From positions 1 through 41,287 of the forward strand of contig JAFTAM010000080.1 of the NCBI GenBank assembly GCA_017458675.1: 41,287 nt of DNA. Direction: 5' to 3'. Positions 24,744 to 32,820 of the stretch are shown piece by piece. The DNA is from a bacterium (lineage in GTDB: Bacteria; Vulcanimicrobiota; Xenobia; Xenobiales; Xenobiaceae). The notes beneath the pieces are model-generated. The model saw nothing but the letters and a program-made list of their open reading frames with translations. It had not been told where the DNA came from and made no database searches. Positions within the stretch are counted from its first letter, which is position 1. Every line of letters starts with the position of its first letter. The position numbers were made by a program, and so were the translations under genes.

Positions 24744-26816
24744 ATGACCGAAACTGAAAACTGCAAACCCTCTGTAAATATTTTTGCCGCTGATAAAGCC
24801 GACTGCGAGGACTGTTACCGGGGCCGCGATGATATTGTCAATGCGGTAATTCCCGAGGGAATAACAAAAATTGCAGCCGAAGCTTTTTATGACGCCGGTC
24901 TGGAAAGCGTTGTTATACCCGACAGCGTGCAGTCTATAGAACCTATGGCTTTTGGAGCCAGCCATTTAAAGAGCGTGAAAATTCCCGCCGGCGTTAAGGT
25001 CATTGAAGATTTTGTGTTTACAGGCTGCGGCAGCCTGGAGCAAGTCATCCTGCCTGAAGGATTAGCGGCAATAAGGCGCTGCGCGTTTCTCGACTGCGGC
25101 AGTTTAAAGCAAATCGAGCTGCCCGCCGGATTAAAGTTTATCGACCAAGACGCCTTCTGGGGCTGCGGTTTGGAGAGCGTCGTCATTCCTGACGCCGTTA
25201 TCGCCGTTCATCATGAGGCATTTTCAGGGTGTGAGGCCTTAAAAAGCATATCTTGGCGCGGCAGGGCGTATGACAGCGCCGAAGCCTTCAACAGGGCTTT
25301 TTCCGAGGCTTCCGCTGATTTTATCGCCGAAAAAGCCGGAGAAGAAGACGCATACAGTTACAGCGGGCTGAGAAAAGTGATTATTGCCGACGGAGTGACG
25401 GAAATAGCCGCCTCCGCTTTTGAGGACAGCAGCCTGGAGAGCGCGCTCATTCCTGACAGCGTCGCCGGCATCAGCATCTTTGCCTTCGGGAATTGCAGCC
25501 GTTTAAAGCATATCGAGCTTCCCGACGGTATCGCCGCCGTCCACTGCGACGCTTTCGCGGAGTGCGGAGATTTAAAGATAACCTGGCGAGGCAGAGATTA
25601 TGACGGCGTGGAAGCCTTTAATAAGGCTTTTTCTGAAGTCTCTGCAGAGTTTGTTGCCGACAGAGCCGGCGAGTCAAGAGCTTACCGGTGCGGGGCCATG
25701 AGACGGGCCGTAATTCCCGACGGCACGGAAAAGATTGCGCACAGCGCTTTTGCATGCAGCAGTCTGGAAAGCGTAATTATTCCCGGCAGCGTCGCTGAAA
25801 TTGGCGGCAGCGCCTTCGCCGGCTGCAGCTCTTTAAAGAGCGTGGAAATTCCCGCCGGCGTTGAAGTTCTTGAAGAAAGCATATTCGCCGCCTGCAGCAG
25901 CTTGGAAAGGGCGGTTTTGCCCGAAGGGCTTAAAATGATAGGATATTCTGCTTTCTGCGGCTGTAAGAGTTTGAAAAAAATCAAGCTTCCTGACAGCGTC
26001 AGAGCAATAGGCGGCGCGGCATTCTATGGCTGCGGCAGTCTGGAAAGCGCAGCCTTGGCTGAGAGTTTAATAAGGATAGGTGCTTACGCCTTTTCCGGCT
26101 GCGGGAGTTTAAAGCATGCCAACCTGCCCGCCGGACTTAGAATTATCGACGGTTTTGCCTTTGCTGAATGCGGTCTGGAGAGCATAGTTATTCCCGACGG
26201 TATTGACGCTGTTCACAGCACGGCCTTTGCCGGGTGCGAAGCCTTAAAGAGCATAACCTGGAGGGGCGAGGTTTATGAAAGCGCCGAGGCCTTCAACGAG
26301 GCGTTTTCCGAATTATCCGCTGATTTTACCGCCGACAGGGCCGACGAAGAAAGGGCTTACATCCTGACCGGTTTGAGAAAGGTGATAATTCCCGACGGCA
26401 TAACTGAAATTGCATCTGCAGCTTTTTTGGAGAGCGAAGCGGTGAGCGTAATTATCCCTGACAGCGTCTCACATATCGGCGCGGACGCCTTTGTCAACTG
26501 CTGCGGCTTAAAGAGCATAACCGTACCCGGCAGCGTCGAAAGCATCGGTTCGGACGCCTTTAACGGCTGCTGCGGCTTAACAGACGCGGTCCTCTGCGAA
26601 GGCCTAAAGTCCGTAGGGAAGCGCGCCTTCATGAACTGCAGCGCCTTAAAGAACATAATTCTGCCCGACAGTGTTAAGGAAATCGGCGAAGAAGCTTTCT
26701 TTAACTATGACTGCCTGGAGAGCATAACCTTTCGCGGCAAGCGCTATACCGACAAGGCCGCCTTCAACGAGGCTGTAATCGCAGCCGGCATAAGCGCGGG
26801 CGCAGTCTGGGATTAG
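24744..26816 (+). CDS. LRR_5 (BspA-like) leucine-rich repeat protein 10, four modules
   Basis: A 690-residue protein with the leader MTETENCKPSVNIFAADKAD then GRDDIVNAVIPEG. Junctions lie at about 25240-25390, 25577-25720 and 26260-26400 (for example ITWRGEVYESAEAFNEAF...ADRADEERAY). The tail FRGKRYTDKAAFNEAVIAAG ends AVWD. AAGGAG lies 13 bases before the ATG, and a short out-of-frame frame (from TTG) spans the gap, as in gene 4 and the FtsK gene. No signal peptide. It is preceded by a class A promoter and followed by a family terminator at 26847. Confidence 0.92.
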   Translation: MTETENCKPSVNIFAADKADCEDCYRGRDDIVNAVIPEGITKIAAEAFYDAGLESVVIPDSVQSIEPMAFGASHLKSVKIPAGVKVIEDFVFTGCGSLEQVILPEGLAAIRRCAFLDCGSLKQIELPAGLKFIDQDAFWGCGLESVVIPDAVIAVHHEAFSGCEALKSISWRGRAYDSAEAFNRAFSEASADFIAEKAGEEDAYSYSGLRKVIIADGVTEIAASAFEDSSLESALIPDSVAGISIFAFGNCSRLKHIELPDGIAAVHCDAFAECGDLKITWRGRDYDGVEAFNKAFSEVSAEFVADRAGESRAYRCGAMRRAVIPDGTEKIAHSAFACSSLESVIIPGSVAEIGGSAFAGCSSLKSVEIPAGVEVLEESIFAACSSLERAVLPEGLKMIGYSAFCGCKSLKKIKLPDSVRAIGGAAFYGCGSLESAALAESLIRIGAYAFSGCGSLKHANLPAGLRIIDGFAFAECGLESIVIPDGIDAVHSTAFAGCEALKSITWRGEVYESAEAFNEAFSELSADFTADRADEERAYILTGLRKVIIPDGITEIASAAFLESEAVSVIIPDSVSHIGADAFVNCCGLKSITVPGSVESIGSDAFNGCCGLTDAVLCEGLKSVGKRAFMNCSALKNIILPDSVKEIGEEAFFNYDCLESITFRGKRYTDKAAFNEAVIAAGISAGAVWD

Positions 26817-26846
26817 ACCGGCGCTGGGGGATAAAGATAAGTGTCA

Positions 26847-26884
26847 GCGGCGGAGCGGATCGGAGGATCTGCCCGCCGTTTTTG
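26847..26884 (+). terminator. Terminator of LRR gene 10
   Basis: CGGCGGAGCGGAT...GATCTGCCCGCCG followed by TTTTTG. It is almost the same as the hairpin at 31077 after the FtsK gene. Confidence 0.8.
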
Positions 26885-26954
26885 TCATTCTGAGCGAAGA
26901 ATCCGAGTTTTTTATCGTTTTATATAGATCCTTCGCCTGTCGGCTCAGGATGAT
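26884..26954 (+). repeat. Palindromic repeat with a following half copy (to 26994)
   Basis: GTCATTCTGAGCGAAGAATC on the left and AGATCCTTCGCCTGTCGGCT on the right. A second left arm, GTCATTCTGAGCGCAGCGAA, begins at 26967 and has no right arm, as in the last unit of the tandem array. Confidence 0.8.
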
Positions 26955-27065
26955 GCGAAAGTCCTTGTCATTCTGAGCGCAGCGAAGAATCTTTATTTCT
27001 CTGATGATTCCTGGGCATTTTTCAATTTTTTCTGAAAGGCTCTTACATTAAATTTATATTCAGCG

Positions 27066-27111
27066 TATAATGTATTGAAAAATAATGGTAATGTTACCAC
27101 GGATTTTCAAT
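27066..27111 (+). promoter_or_regulatory. -10 box and concentric double dyad before the AAA_14 ATPase
   Basis: TATAAT (27066-27071) is followed by two inverted repeats with the same centre. The outer arms are ATTGAAAA (27074-27081) and TTTTCAAT (27104-27111). The inner arms are GGTAA and TTACC (27087-27098). The structure lies in the leader, ahead of the ribosome binding site AAGGGGGAG. It could be an operator or an RNA hairpin controlling the ATPase. The -35 is weak (TTACAT at 27043). Confidence 0.6.
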
Positions 27112-27128
27112 GAGAAGGGGGAGCTTAT

Positions 27129-28382
27129 ATGGTTATAAAGAGAGAAAGCTATCTGAACGCTCTGAAAATACGGATGCACAACGGTATGATCAAAGTTGTA
27201 ACCGGTATCCGCAGAAGCGGAAAATCATATTTGATTTTCAATATTTTCAAAAATTATCTTTTGGAAAACGGCACTGACAAGGCGCATATTATAGAGGTTC
27301 AGCTCGATCTTAGACAAAACAGGAAATACAGAAACCCCGATGTTATACTTGAATATATAGAATCTCTTATTATCGATAACCAGCAGTATTATATATTGCT
27401 CGATGAAGTTCAGATGCTTGACGAATTTGAGGAAGTGCTGAACTCACTGCTTCATATCCAAAATGCTGATATATATGTGACAGGCAGCAATTCAAAGTTT
27501 CTGTCCAAAGATATAATTACTGAATTTCGGGGGCGCGGGGATGAAATTCATATCTATCCTCTGTCATTTGGGGAGTTTATGAGCGCTTATGACGGCGACA
27601 GGTATCAAGGCTGGTCAGAATATGTCGTCTACGGAGGTTTGCCGCTGATACTCAGTATGAAGACGGAAGAACAGAAGGTACAGTATCTGACTACGCTTTT
27701 TACTGAAACGTATATCAAAGATATCGTTGAACGAAACCGTATTGAAAAAATACAGGAGTTAAACGACCTTATCAATGTTCTTGCCTCGAGTATAGGATCG
27801 CTGTCGAATCCTTCAAAAATTGAAGCAACCTTTAAAAGTGTGATAAAATCCGATATAAGCCTTAATACTATCCGGCAGTATATCGAATATTTGAAGAACG
27901 CATTTGTTATAAGCGAAGCTGTAAGATATGATGTCAAAGGCCGCAAATATATCGGCACTCCTGTTAAGTATTATTTTGAGGATGTCGGTCTGCGCAACGC
28001 AAGATTAGGATTCAGGCAGATCGAAGAAACGCACTTGATGGAGAACATCATTTACAATGAGCTGAAAATGAGAGGTTTTTCCGTAGATGTCGGCGTTGTT
28101 CAAAAGAGGGTCAGATCAGCGGACGGTACTGTCCCGAATAAGCAGCTTGAGATTGATTTTGTGGCTAACAGAGGAAGCAGACGCTGCTACGTTCAGTCAG
28201 CGCTCAGCCTGCCTGACGCCGAGAAAACAGAACAGGAAAAGAAACCGCTGAAAAGCGTTAAAGACTCGTTTAAAAAGATAATTGTCGTTAAAGATGTGAT
28301 CAATGTGCGTCATGACGAAAACGGAATAACTATTATGAGTATTTATGATTTTTTGTTAAATTCCAACAGTTTGGAACTATAA
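27129..28382 (+). CDS. AAA_14/DUF4143-family ATPase
   Basis: A 417-residue protein of the common bacterial ATPase family with an N-terminal AAA_14 domain and a C-terminal DUF4143 domain. Walker A is GIRRSGKS (residues 26-33) and Walker B YILLDEVQ (about 88-95). A TGSNSKFLS sensor segment and RGRGDEIHIYPLSFGEF follow. The C-terminal part contains ENIIYNELKMRGF and LEIDFVA, a PD-(D/E)XK-like nuclease fold core. These proteins are cytosolic and often found in accessory regions with toxin-like or defence genes; the precise role is unknown. Length and motifs look intact. AAGGGGGAG before the ATG is a strong ribosome binding site. Its DNA is more A+T-rich than the LRR genes, suggesting separate arrival. 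Confidence 0.93.
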   Translation: MVIKRESYLNALKIRMHNGMIKVVTGIRRSGKSYLIFNIFKNYLLENGTDKAHIIEVQLDLRQNRKYRNPDVILEYIESLIIDNQQYYILLDEVQMLDEFEEVLNSLLHIQNADIYVTGSNSKFLSKDIITEFRGRGDEIHIYPLSFGEFMSAYDGDRYQGWSEYVVYGGLPLILSMKTEEQKVQYLTTLFTETYIKDIVERNRIEKIQELNDLINVLASSIGSLSNPSKIEATFKSVIKSDISLNTIRQYIEYLKNAFVISEAVRYDVKGRKYIGTPVKYYFEDVGLRNARLGFRQIEETHLMENIIYNELKMRGFSVDVGVVQKRVRSADGTVPNKQLEIDFVANRGSRRCYVQSALSLPDAEKTEQEKKPLKSVKDSFKKIIVVKDVINVRHDENGITIMSIYDFLLNSNSLEL

Positions 28383-28440
28383 AGGCCGCATATATGCCGG
28401 CGCTCCTGTTAAGTATTATTTTACGCCTGCCGGTCTATAC
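28381..28440 (+). pseudogene. Relic of a second AAA_14/DUF4143 ATPase
   Basis: About 60 bp encode KGRIYAGAPVKYYFTPAGLY. This aligns without gaps to KGRKYIGTPVKYYFEDVGLR inside the intact ATPase (DNA 27936-27995). The relic begins exactly at the ATPase stop codon and is cut off by the YhcG remnant. It must derive from another ATPase gene, or from a diverged internal copy. Confidence 0.75.
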
Positions 28441-28828
28441 CGAGGCTGATCCTGTTCTGAATATCCTCGACGCTCGGCAGCTGATTGCGCAGTTCATCCG
28501 GCAAAACGCCGGTCACGCGATACTCGCTGACACCGATCGGTTTGGACACGTCTTTGAGAGAGTATTCTGCGACTAAGTTGTTTTTTGTTTTGCAGAGCAA
28601 GAGCCCTATGGTCGGATTATCGGTTTCTGACTTAAGAATTGCGTCTGCCGCGGAGAGATAGAAATTGAGCTTTCCGACGTAATCCGGTTTGAATTCGCCG
28701 GTTTTGAGTTCTATAACCACATAGCAGCGCAGCTTGAGGTGATATAACAGAAGATCGATGTAAAAATCATCGCCGCCGACGTTGAGATGATACTGATTGC
28801 CCAGGAAGGCAAAACCGGTTCCTTTCTG
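28421..28828 (-). pseudogene. C-terminal remnant of a YhcG/DUF1016 PD-(D/E)XK nuclease
   Basis: The frame reads GFAFLGNQYHLNVGGDDFYI, then DLLLYHLKLRCYVVIELKTG, EFKPDYVGKLNFYLSAADAI and NPTIGLLLCKTKNNLVAEYSL, ending in GVSEYRVTGVLPDELRNQLP. This is the C-terminal nuclease domain of the YhcG family, including the D...E.K-type catalytic core. A stop codon (28829-28831) and loss of similarity remove the N-terminal half, which in the family carries the DUF1016_N domain. The last residues are altered where the gene meets the ATPase relic. A start at 28720 (GTG) has no ribosome binding site, so this is probably not expressed. Confidence 0.85.
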
Positions 28829-28940
28829 TCAGCTGTATTCTTTTCCCGCAATAAGTCAATAATTCATTCTTCTGGGAATAAAACGCCGCGGTCGGCATAA
28901 TTAAGCTGTCCGCCGCCGGGCTCAGTACGGCGCATTCCTT

Positions 28941-29015
28941 GTTATTTTGAGCGCTGCGAAGAATCCGGCGCTTTATCGCTTTGTACGAACCCTTCGCCTG
29001 TCGGCTCAGGATGAC
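28941..29015 (+). repeat. 75-bp palindromic repeat plus half copy (29028-29055)
   Basis: Exactly 75 bp from GTTATTTTGAGCGCTGCGAA to GGCTCAGGATGAC, followed by a lone left arm GTCATTCTGAGCGCAGCGAA. The stretch 28829-28940 holds no recognisable gene. Confidence 0.85.
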
Positions 29016-29085
29016 ACGACAACTCTTGTCATTCTGAGCGCAGCGAAGAATCTTTGTCTGTCTGTAGGCAATAGCTTGCTGAAAT

Positions 29086-29165
29086 GTTAATATATTGTAA
29101 AATGAAGATACAAATATCCCTGGTTTACATTTAGTATTGGTATAATGTAATTATGCATGTATTAT
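29086..29165 (+). promoter_or_regulatory. Class A promoter, copy 4 (FtsK-like gene)
   Basis: Upstream box GTTAATATATTGTAAAAT (29086-29103), 33 bp, -35 TTGGTA (29137-29142) preceded by TTTAGTA, 17 bp, -10 TATTAT (29160-29165). Same geometry as the LRR gene promoters, although the gene is not an LRR gene. Confidence 0.78.
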
Positions 29166-29217
29166 AACTGTATCAATGTAAATAATATAGTTTTCTCTGG
29201 GAGGATGATATTGCATT

Positions 29218-31047
29218 ATGACTGATAGTGAAACCGGAAAATTGTCTGACAATGCCTTTGCCGCCGATAATGCTGACCGTAACTGCGATGCTGCTCCTGA
29301 GGATACGCAGGCGCCGGAGGCTGCGGCGGGAATGTATCATTTGCCGTCTTTAGATCTGCTCAGCGAATCTCCGGATAATGGCTGGAAGCGCGATTTTGCC
29401 GATAAATCGGAAATTCTGAGCCAAGCGCTGCAGAGATTCGGCGTCAAAGCTGCGGTTACAAATGTCGTGCACGGACCGGCCGTCACCCGTTATGAACTGG
29501 AGCCCGCTCCGGGAGTAAAAGTCAATAAATTTACCAACCTGAGCAGCGAGATCGCTTTAGCCCTGGATGCCGCTTCTGTACGCATGGAAGCGCCGACCCC
29601 CGGCAAGTCGGCCGTAGGCATTGAGGTTCCCAACGATGTCGCCGAAACAGTTGTTTTGAAAGATGTTTTGGATTCTGACGCTTTTCGCAGCGGCAAAGGG
29701 CTGTGCTGCGGTTTGGGCAAGGACCTTTACGGTCAGGTCAGAGTGTTTGATCTAGCCAAGACGCCTCATCTGCTTATTGCCGGCGCTCCCGGAACCGGCA
29801 AATCGGCCTGTATCAGTACGTTAATTTTAAGTCTGCTTTACCGCTTTGATCCCGAGCGTCTGCAGCTTCTTATAATCGGCGCCGGGCAGACGGGACTTTC
29901 AGTCTTTGAGGGTCTGCCGCATTTAATGAATCTCAGCGGCGAGGAACCCGGCAGAATCGTCGCCGATCCCAAAACCGCTGCGGCGGCTTTGAATCAGACG
30001 GTTAAGCTCATGGAGGAGCGCTATGCTCTGTTTGCCAAAAACAAGGTCAGAAACCTCAGCGAATATAACAAAAAGCATCCGGATAAAGCCATGCCCTGGG
30101 TGGTGTTGATCATCGACGAGCTGGCCGATTTAATGACGGCCGCCTCTAAGGATGTGGAGCGCTCTGTCTGCCGGCTGGCCCAGAAGGCGCGCGCCGCCGG
30201 AATTCATATGGCAGCGGCTGCTCAGAGGCCCTCAACCGACGTCATTACCGGTCTGATAAAAGTGAACATTCCTTCACGAATTGCCTTCGCGGTATCTTCG
30301 GGCGTCGATTCCCGGGTAATTCTGGACACTCAGGGCGCCGAGCATCTGTTGGGCAAGGGCGATATGCTCTATAAGCCCATCGGCGCCGATGAGACGACGC
30401 GCATTCAGGGCGCTTTTGTTAATAATGACGAAATTCGGAAAGTCGTGGAATTCTGGTCTGCGCAGGCTGTCCCTGACAATCTGATAACGCTGGATATTCA
30501 GGAAAAGGCGTCCGAAGAGAGCGGCGGTAAGGGCGGCGGCTCCGATTCCGAAGCCCCTCTGCTTCTTTAAGAAGTCCTGGACGTCATTCTGAATCTGAAC
30601 CGCGAGCAGATTATATCCGCGATGCGGCAGAAAGACCGGCAGGTCGGCTATGACAGAGCCCGCAGTTTGCTGAGAAGTTTGGTTGAGCGCGGCTATATAG
30701 GATTGGCTGATTTGATAAGTCTTGATATCCAGGATGAGACAAAGGGTACAACTGATAAGAGGGCCTGCTTTGAAGCGGAAGATCCTTTGCTTGAAGACGC
30801 TTTGGATTTAATCATCAGGTGAGGTAAGGCTTCAGTTGAGGACCTGCAGCGTTATCTGCGGATTGGCTATGCCAGAGCCAGACGCCTGCTGGATCTTTTG
30901 ATGAGGCGCGGCGATATAAGGCTGACTGAGGAGAGCAAGCGACGCCGGATTTTGGAAGAAAGAAAGCGTCGGTCAAGCGTTATAAGAAGAAAAACGATTA
31001 GTGGCGAGCCCAGCTGGTGGAGCTATTCCGGCAGGATTCGCGATTAG
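29218..31047 (+). pseudogene. FtsK/SpoIIIE-type DNA translocase with an LRR-family leader and two in-frame stops
   Basis: The first open part (29218-30570) encodes 450 residues. The leader is MTDSETGKLSDNAFAADNAD, as in the LRR proteins. The FtsK alpha/beta motor follows: GPAVTRYELEPAPGVKV, Walker A GAPGTGKS (189-196), Walker B VVLIIDELADLM (295-306) and AAAAQRPSTDVITGLIKVN. The usual DPK after LLII is replaced by GAG. After TAA (30568-30570) the same frame continues with a gamma-like winged helix (QVGYDRARSLLRSLVERGYIG). After DPLLEDALDLIIR and TGA (30820-30822) comes a second, canonical gamma domain (LQRYLRIGYARARRLLDLLMRRG), to TAG at 31045. There are no N-terminal membrane segments, unlike chromosomal FtsK. 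It looks like a captured motor module, now losing its DNA-orienting domains. A truncated soluble motor may still be made from 29218-30570. GGAGG lies 13 bases before the ATG. Confidence 0.85.
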
Positions 31048-31076
31048 TTCGGCGCGGGAGGATATAGACAATAATA

Positions 31077-31117
31077 AACGGCGAAGCGGATCGGAGGATC
31101 TGCCCGCCGTTTTTGTT
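31077..31117 (+). terminator. Terminator after the FtsK-like gene
   Basis: AACGGCGAAGCGGATCGGAG...GATCTGCCCGCCGTT followed by TTTG. It is nearly the same as the LRR gene 10 terminator (26847), so gene end and promoter both come from the LRR family. Confidence 0.75.
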
Positions 31118-31189
31118 ATTTTGAAAGCAGCGAAGAATCCTGCGCTTTATCGCTTTGTATAGATCCTTCACCTTGCGGCTCAGGATGAC
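31115..31189 (+). repeat. 75-bp palindromic repeat
   Basis: 75 bp from GTTATTTTGAAAGCAGCGAA to GGCTCAGGATGAC, joined directly to the terminator. Confidence 0.85.
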
Positions 31190-31250
31190 ACCGGCAGTCC
31201 TTGATACTTCCGGCGCAGCAAAAAATTATCTGCAATTTGCTCAGATACGA

Positions 31251-31274
31251 TTTACTAAAACATACTTTACTAAA
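31251..31274 (+). promoter_or_regulatory. Direct repeats TTTACTAAA before the DUF234-type ATPase
   Basis: TTTACTAAA occurs at 31251-31259 and 31266-31274, 15 bp apart, about 40 bp before the start codon. A possible operator or promoter element; no clear -10/-35 pair is seen around it. Confidence 0.4.
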
Positions 31275-31313
31275 TTGCAGTCTTATGGTAATATCGGTAT
31301 CGGCGGTGATTCT

Positions 31314-32702
31314 ATGTTTATTGGCAGAGAAAAAGAGCTCGCAGCTTTGCAGAAAAAGTATGAGAGCGGCAGATTTGAGTTCATTATTATCTACGGACGA
31401 AGGAGAATCGGAAAAACTGCGCTGATAAATCATTTCCTTTCCGATAAAAAGGCAATATACTTCATTGGCGTTGAGAGCAATGCGCAGCAGAATCTGAATA
31501 ATCTCAGCCGCAGGATAATCGAGTATTCCAGCGGCATAAGTGCAGAGACTTCCTTTTCTTCTTATCAGTCGGCATTGGAATTTGTGTTCGATATTTCACG
31601 CAGGGAACGGACAATACTTGTTATTGACGAGTACCCATATGTGGCAAGAGCCGAAAAGAGTCTGTCTTCAACTTTGCAGATGCTTATAGACAAGCATAAG
31701 GATGATTCCAAGCTGATGCTTATACTCTGCGGTTCGTCCATATCATATATGGTTGATAATGTTCTTGCTTACAAAGCCCCTTTGTATGGCCGACGCACCG
31801 CTCAGATGAAGATAGAACCGTTTGACTTTTTTGAGGTCTGCGGCTATCTGAAAAATATGTCTCCGGCAGATAAAGCGCTCGCATACGGAATAGTCGGCGG
31901 CACGCCCCAATATCTTCTTCAGATAGATGATAAACAAAGTATCGAGGACAACATTAAAAGATGCTTTCTTGATACAATGTCATTTTTATATGAAGAACCT
32001 GCGAATCTGTTAAAACAGGAGATCAGGGAGCCTGCTGTATATACGGCGGTAATATCCGCAGTCGCGGGGGGCGCGACAAAAGTTTCCGAAATTTCCGACA
32101 GGATAAGGGAAGATACAAATGTATGTGCGGCATATCTCAAAAATCTGATCAATTTAGGATTAGTTGAAAAAGAAACGCCCTATGGGGAGAACAGCTCCAG
32201 GAAGACGATATATAAAGTCTCGGATAATATGTTCAGATTCTGGTATCGCTTTGTGGTTGATAATTCGTCGTATATAGCCCGCGGAGCGGCTGATATTGCC
32301 TACAGCAGAATCGAACCGCATCTGTCTGAATATATGGGGAGCATATTTGAAGATATATGCAGACAGTATCTGTGGAAACTTTTGCTGGCTGGAAAAACCC
32401 CAGTCGTATTCAAATCTCTCGGAAGATGGTGGGGGAATAACCCCAAAACCAGATCGCAGGCAGAAATAGATATAATGGGCGAGCAGGATAAAGATACTGC
32501 TTTATTTGGAGAGTGCAAGTGGACTAATGATAAGGTCGATATCGGAGTGCTTGAACTGCTTATACAAAGAAGCGGTCTGTTCCGTTATAAAAATATGCAT
32601 TACTGTTTGTTTTCGCGTTCGGGCTTTACAAAAGGATGTGCTGATAAGGCGGAGCAAATGGGCAATGTCTCGCTTGTGTCTTACAGTGACATTGTCAGCT
32701 GA
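31314..32702 (+). CDS. Archaeal-type ATPase with DUF234-like C-terminus
   Basis: A 462-residue protein that begins MFIGREKELAALQKKYESGR, the usual start of this family. Walker A is GRRRIGKT (28-35) and Walker B TILVIDEYPYV (100-110). CGSSISYM is the sensor, and YGRRTAQMKIEPFDFFE follows. The middle holds a winged helix (TKVSEISDRI...AAYLKNLINLGLVEKE). The C-terminal part has KVSDNMFRFWYRFV and a PD-(D/E)XK-like core (AEIDIMG...FGECKW). Such ATPases are cytosolic and of unknown role, common in mobile or accessory regions. The ATG at 31314 is chosen because family homology starts there; the longer upstream frame runs through repeat DNA. Ribosome binding site moderate (GGCGGTG). A+T-richer than the LRR genes. 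Confidence 0.92.
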   Translation: MFIGREKELAALQKKYESGRFEFIIIYGRRRIGKTALINHFLSDKKAIYFIGVESNAQQNLNNLSRRIIEYSSGISAETSFSSYQSALEFVFDISRRERTILVIDEYPYVARAEKSLSSTLQMLIDKHKDDSKLMLILCGSSISYMVDNVLAYKAPLYGRRTAQMKIEPFDFFEVCGYLKNMSPADKALAYGIVGGTPQYLLQIDDKQSIEDNIKRCFLDTMSFLYEEPANLLKQEIREPAVYTAVISAVAGGATKVSEISDRIREDTNVCAAYLKNLINLGLVEKETPYGENSSRKTIYKVSDNMFRFWYRFVVDNSSYIARGAADIAYSRIEPHLSEYMGSIFEDICRQYLWKLLLAGKTPVVFKSLGRWWGNNPKTRSQAEIDIMGEQDKDTALFGECKWTNDKVDIGVLELLIQRSGLFRYKNMHYCLFSRSGFTKGCADKAEQMGNVSLVSYSDIVS

Positions 32703-32745
32703 GCCAATTTGAGGCGCTGCGTTTGACGCAATGCCTTATTGTTTT

Positions 32746-32820
32746 GTCACACCGAGTGCGGTCGAGAATACTGCGCTCTATCGCTTTGTACAGATCCTTC
32801 GCCTGTCGGCTCAGGATGAC
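32746..32820 (+). repeat. 75-bp palindromic repeat plus half copy (32832-32862)
   Basis: 75 bp from GTCACACCGAGTGCGGTCGA to GGCTCAGGATGAC. A left arm with GTCGTTTCGAGCGCGGCGAA follows without a right arm. Confidence 0.8.

Noticed and set aside
30568-30822. Stop-codon reassignment suggested by the two in-frame stops in the FtsK-like gene
   Set aside because: TAA, TAG and TGA all end intact genes in the window (for example TGA at 11173 and 20479, TAA at 15915), so simple nonsense mutations are more likely.
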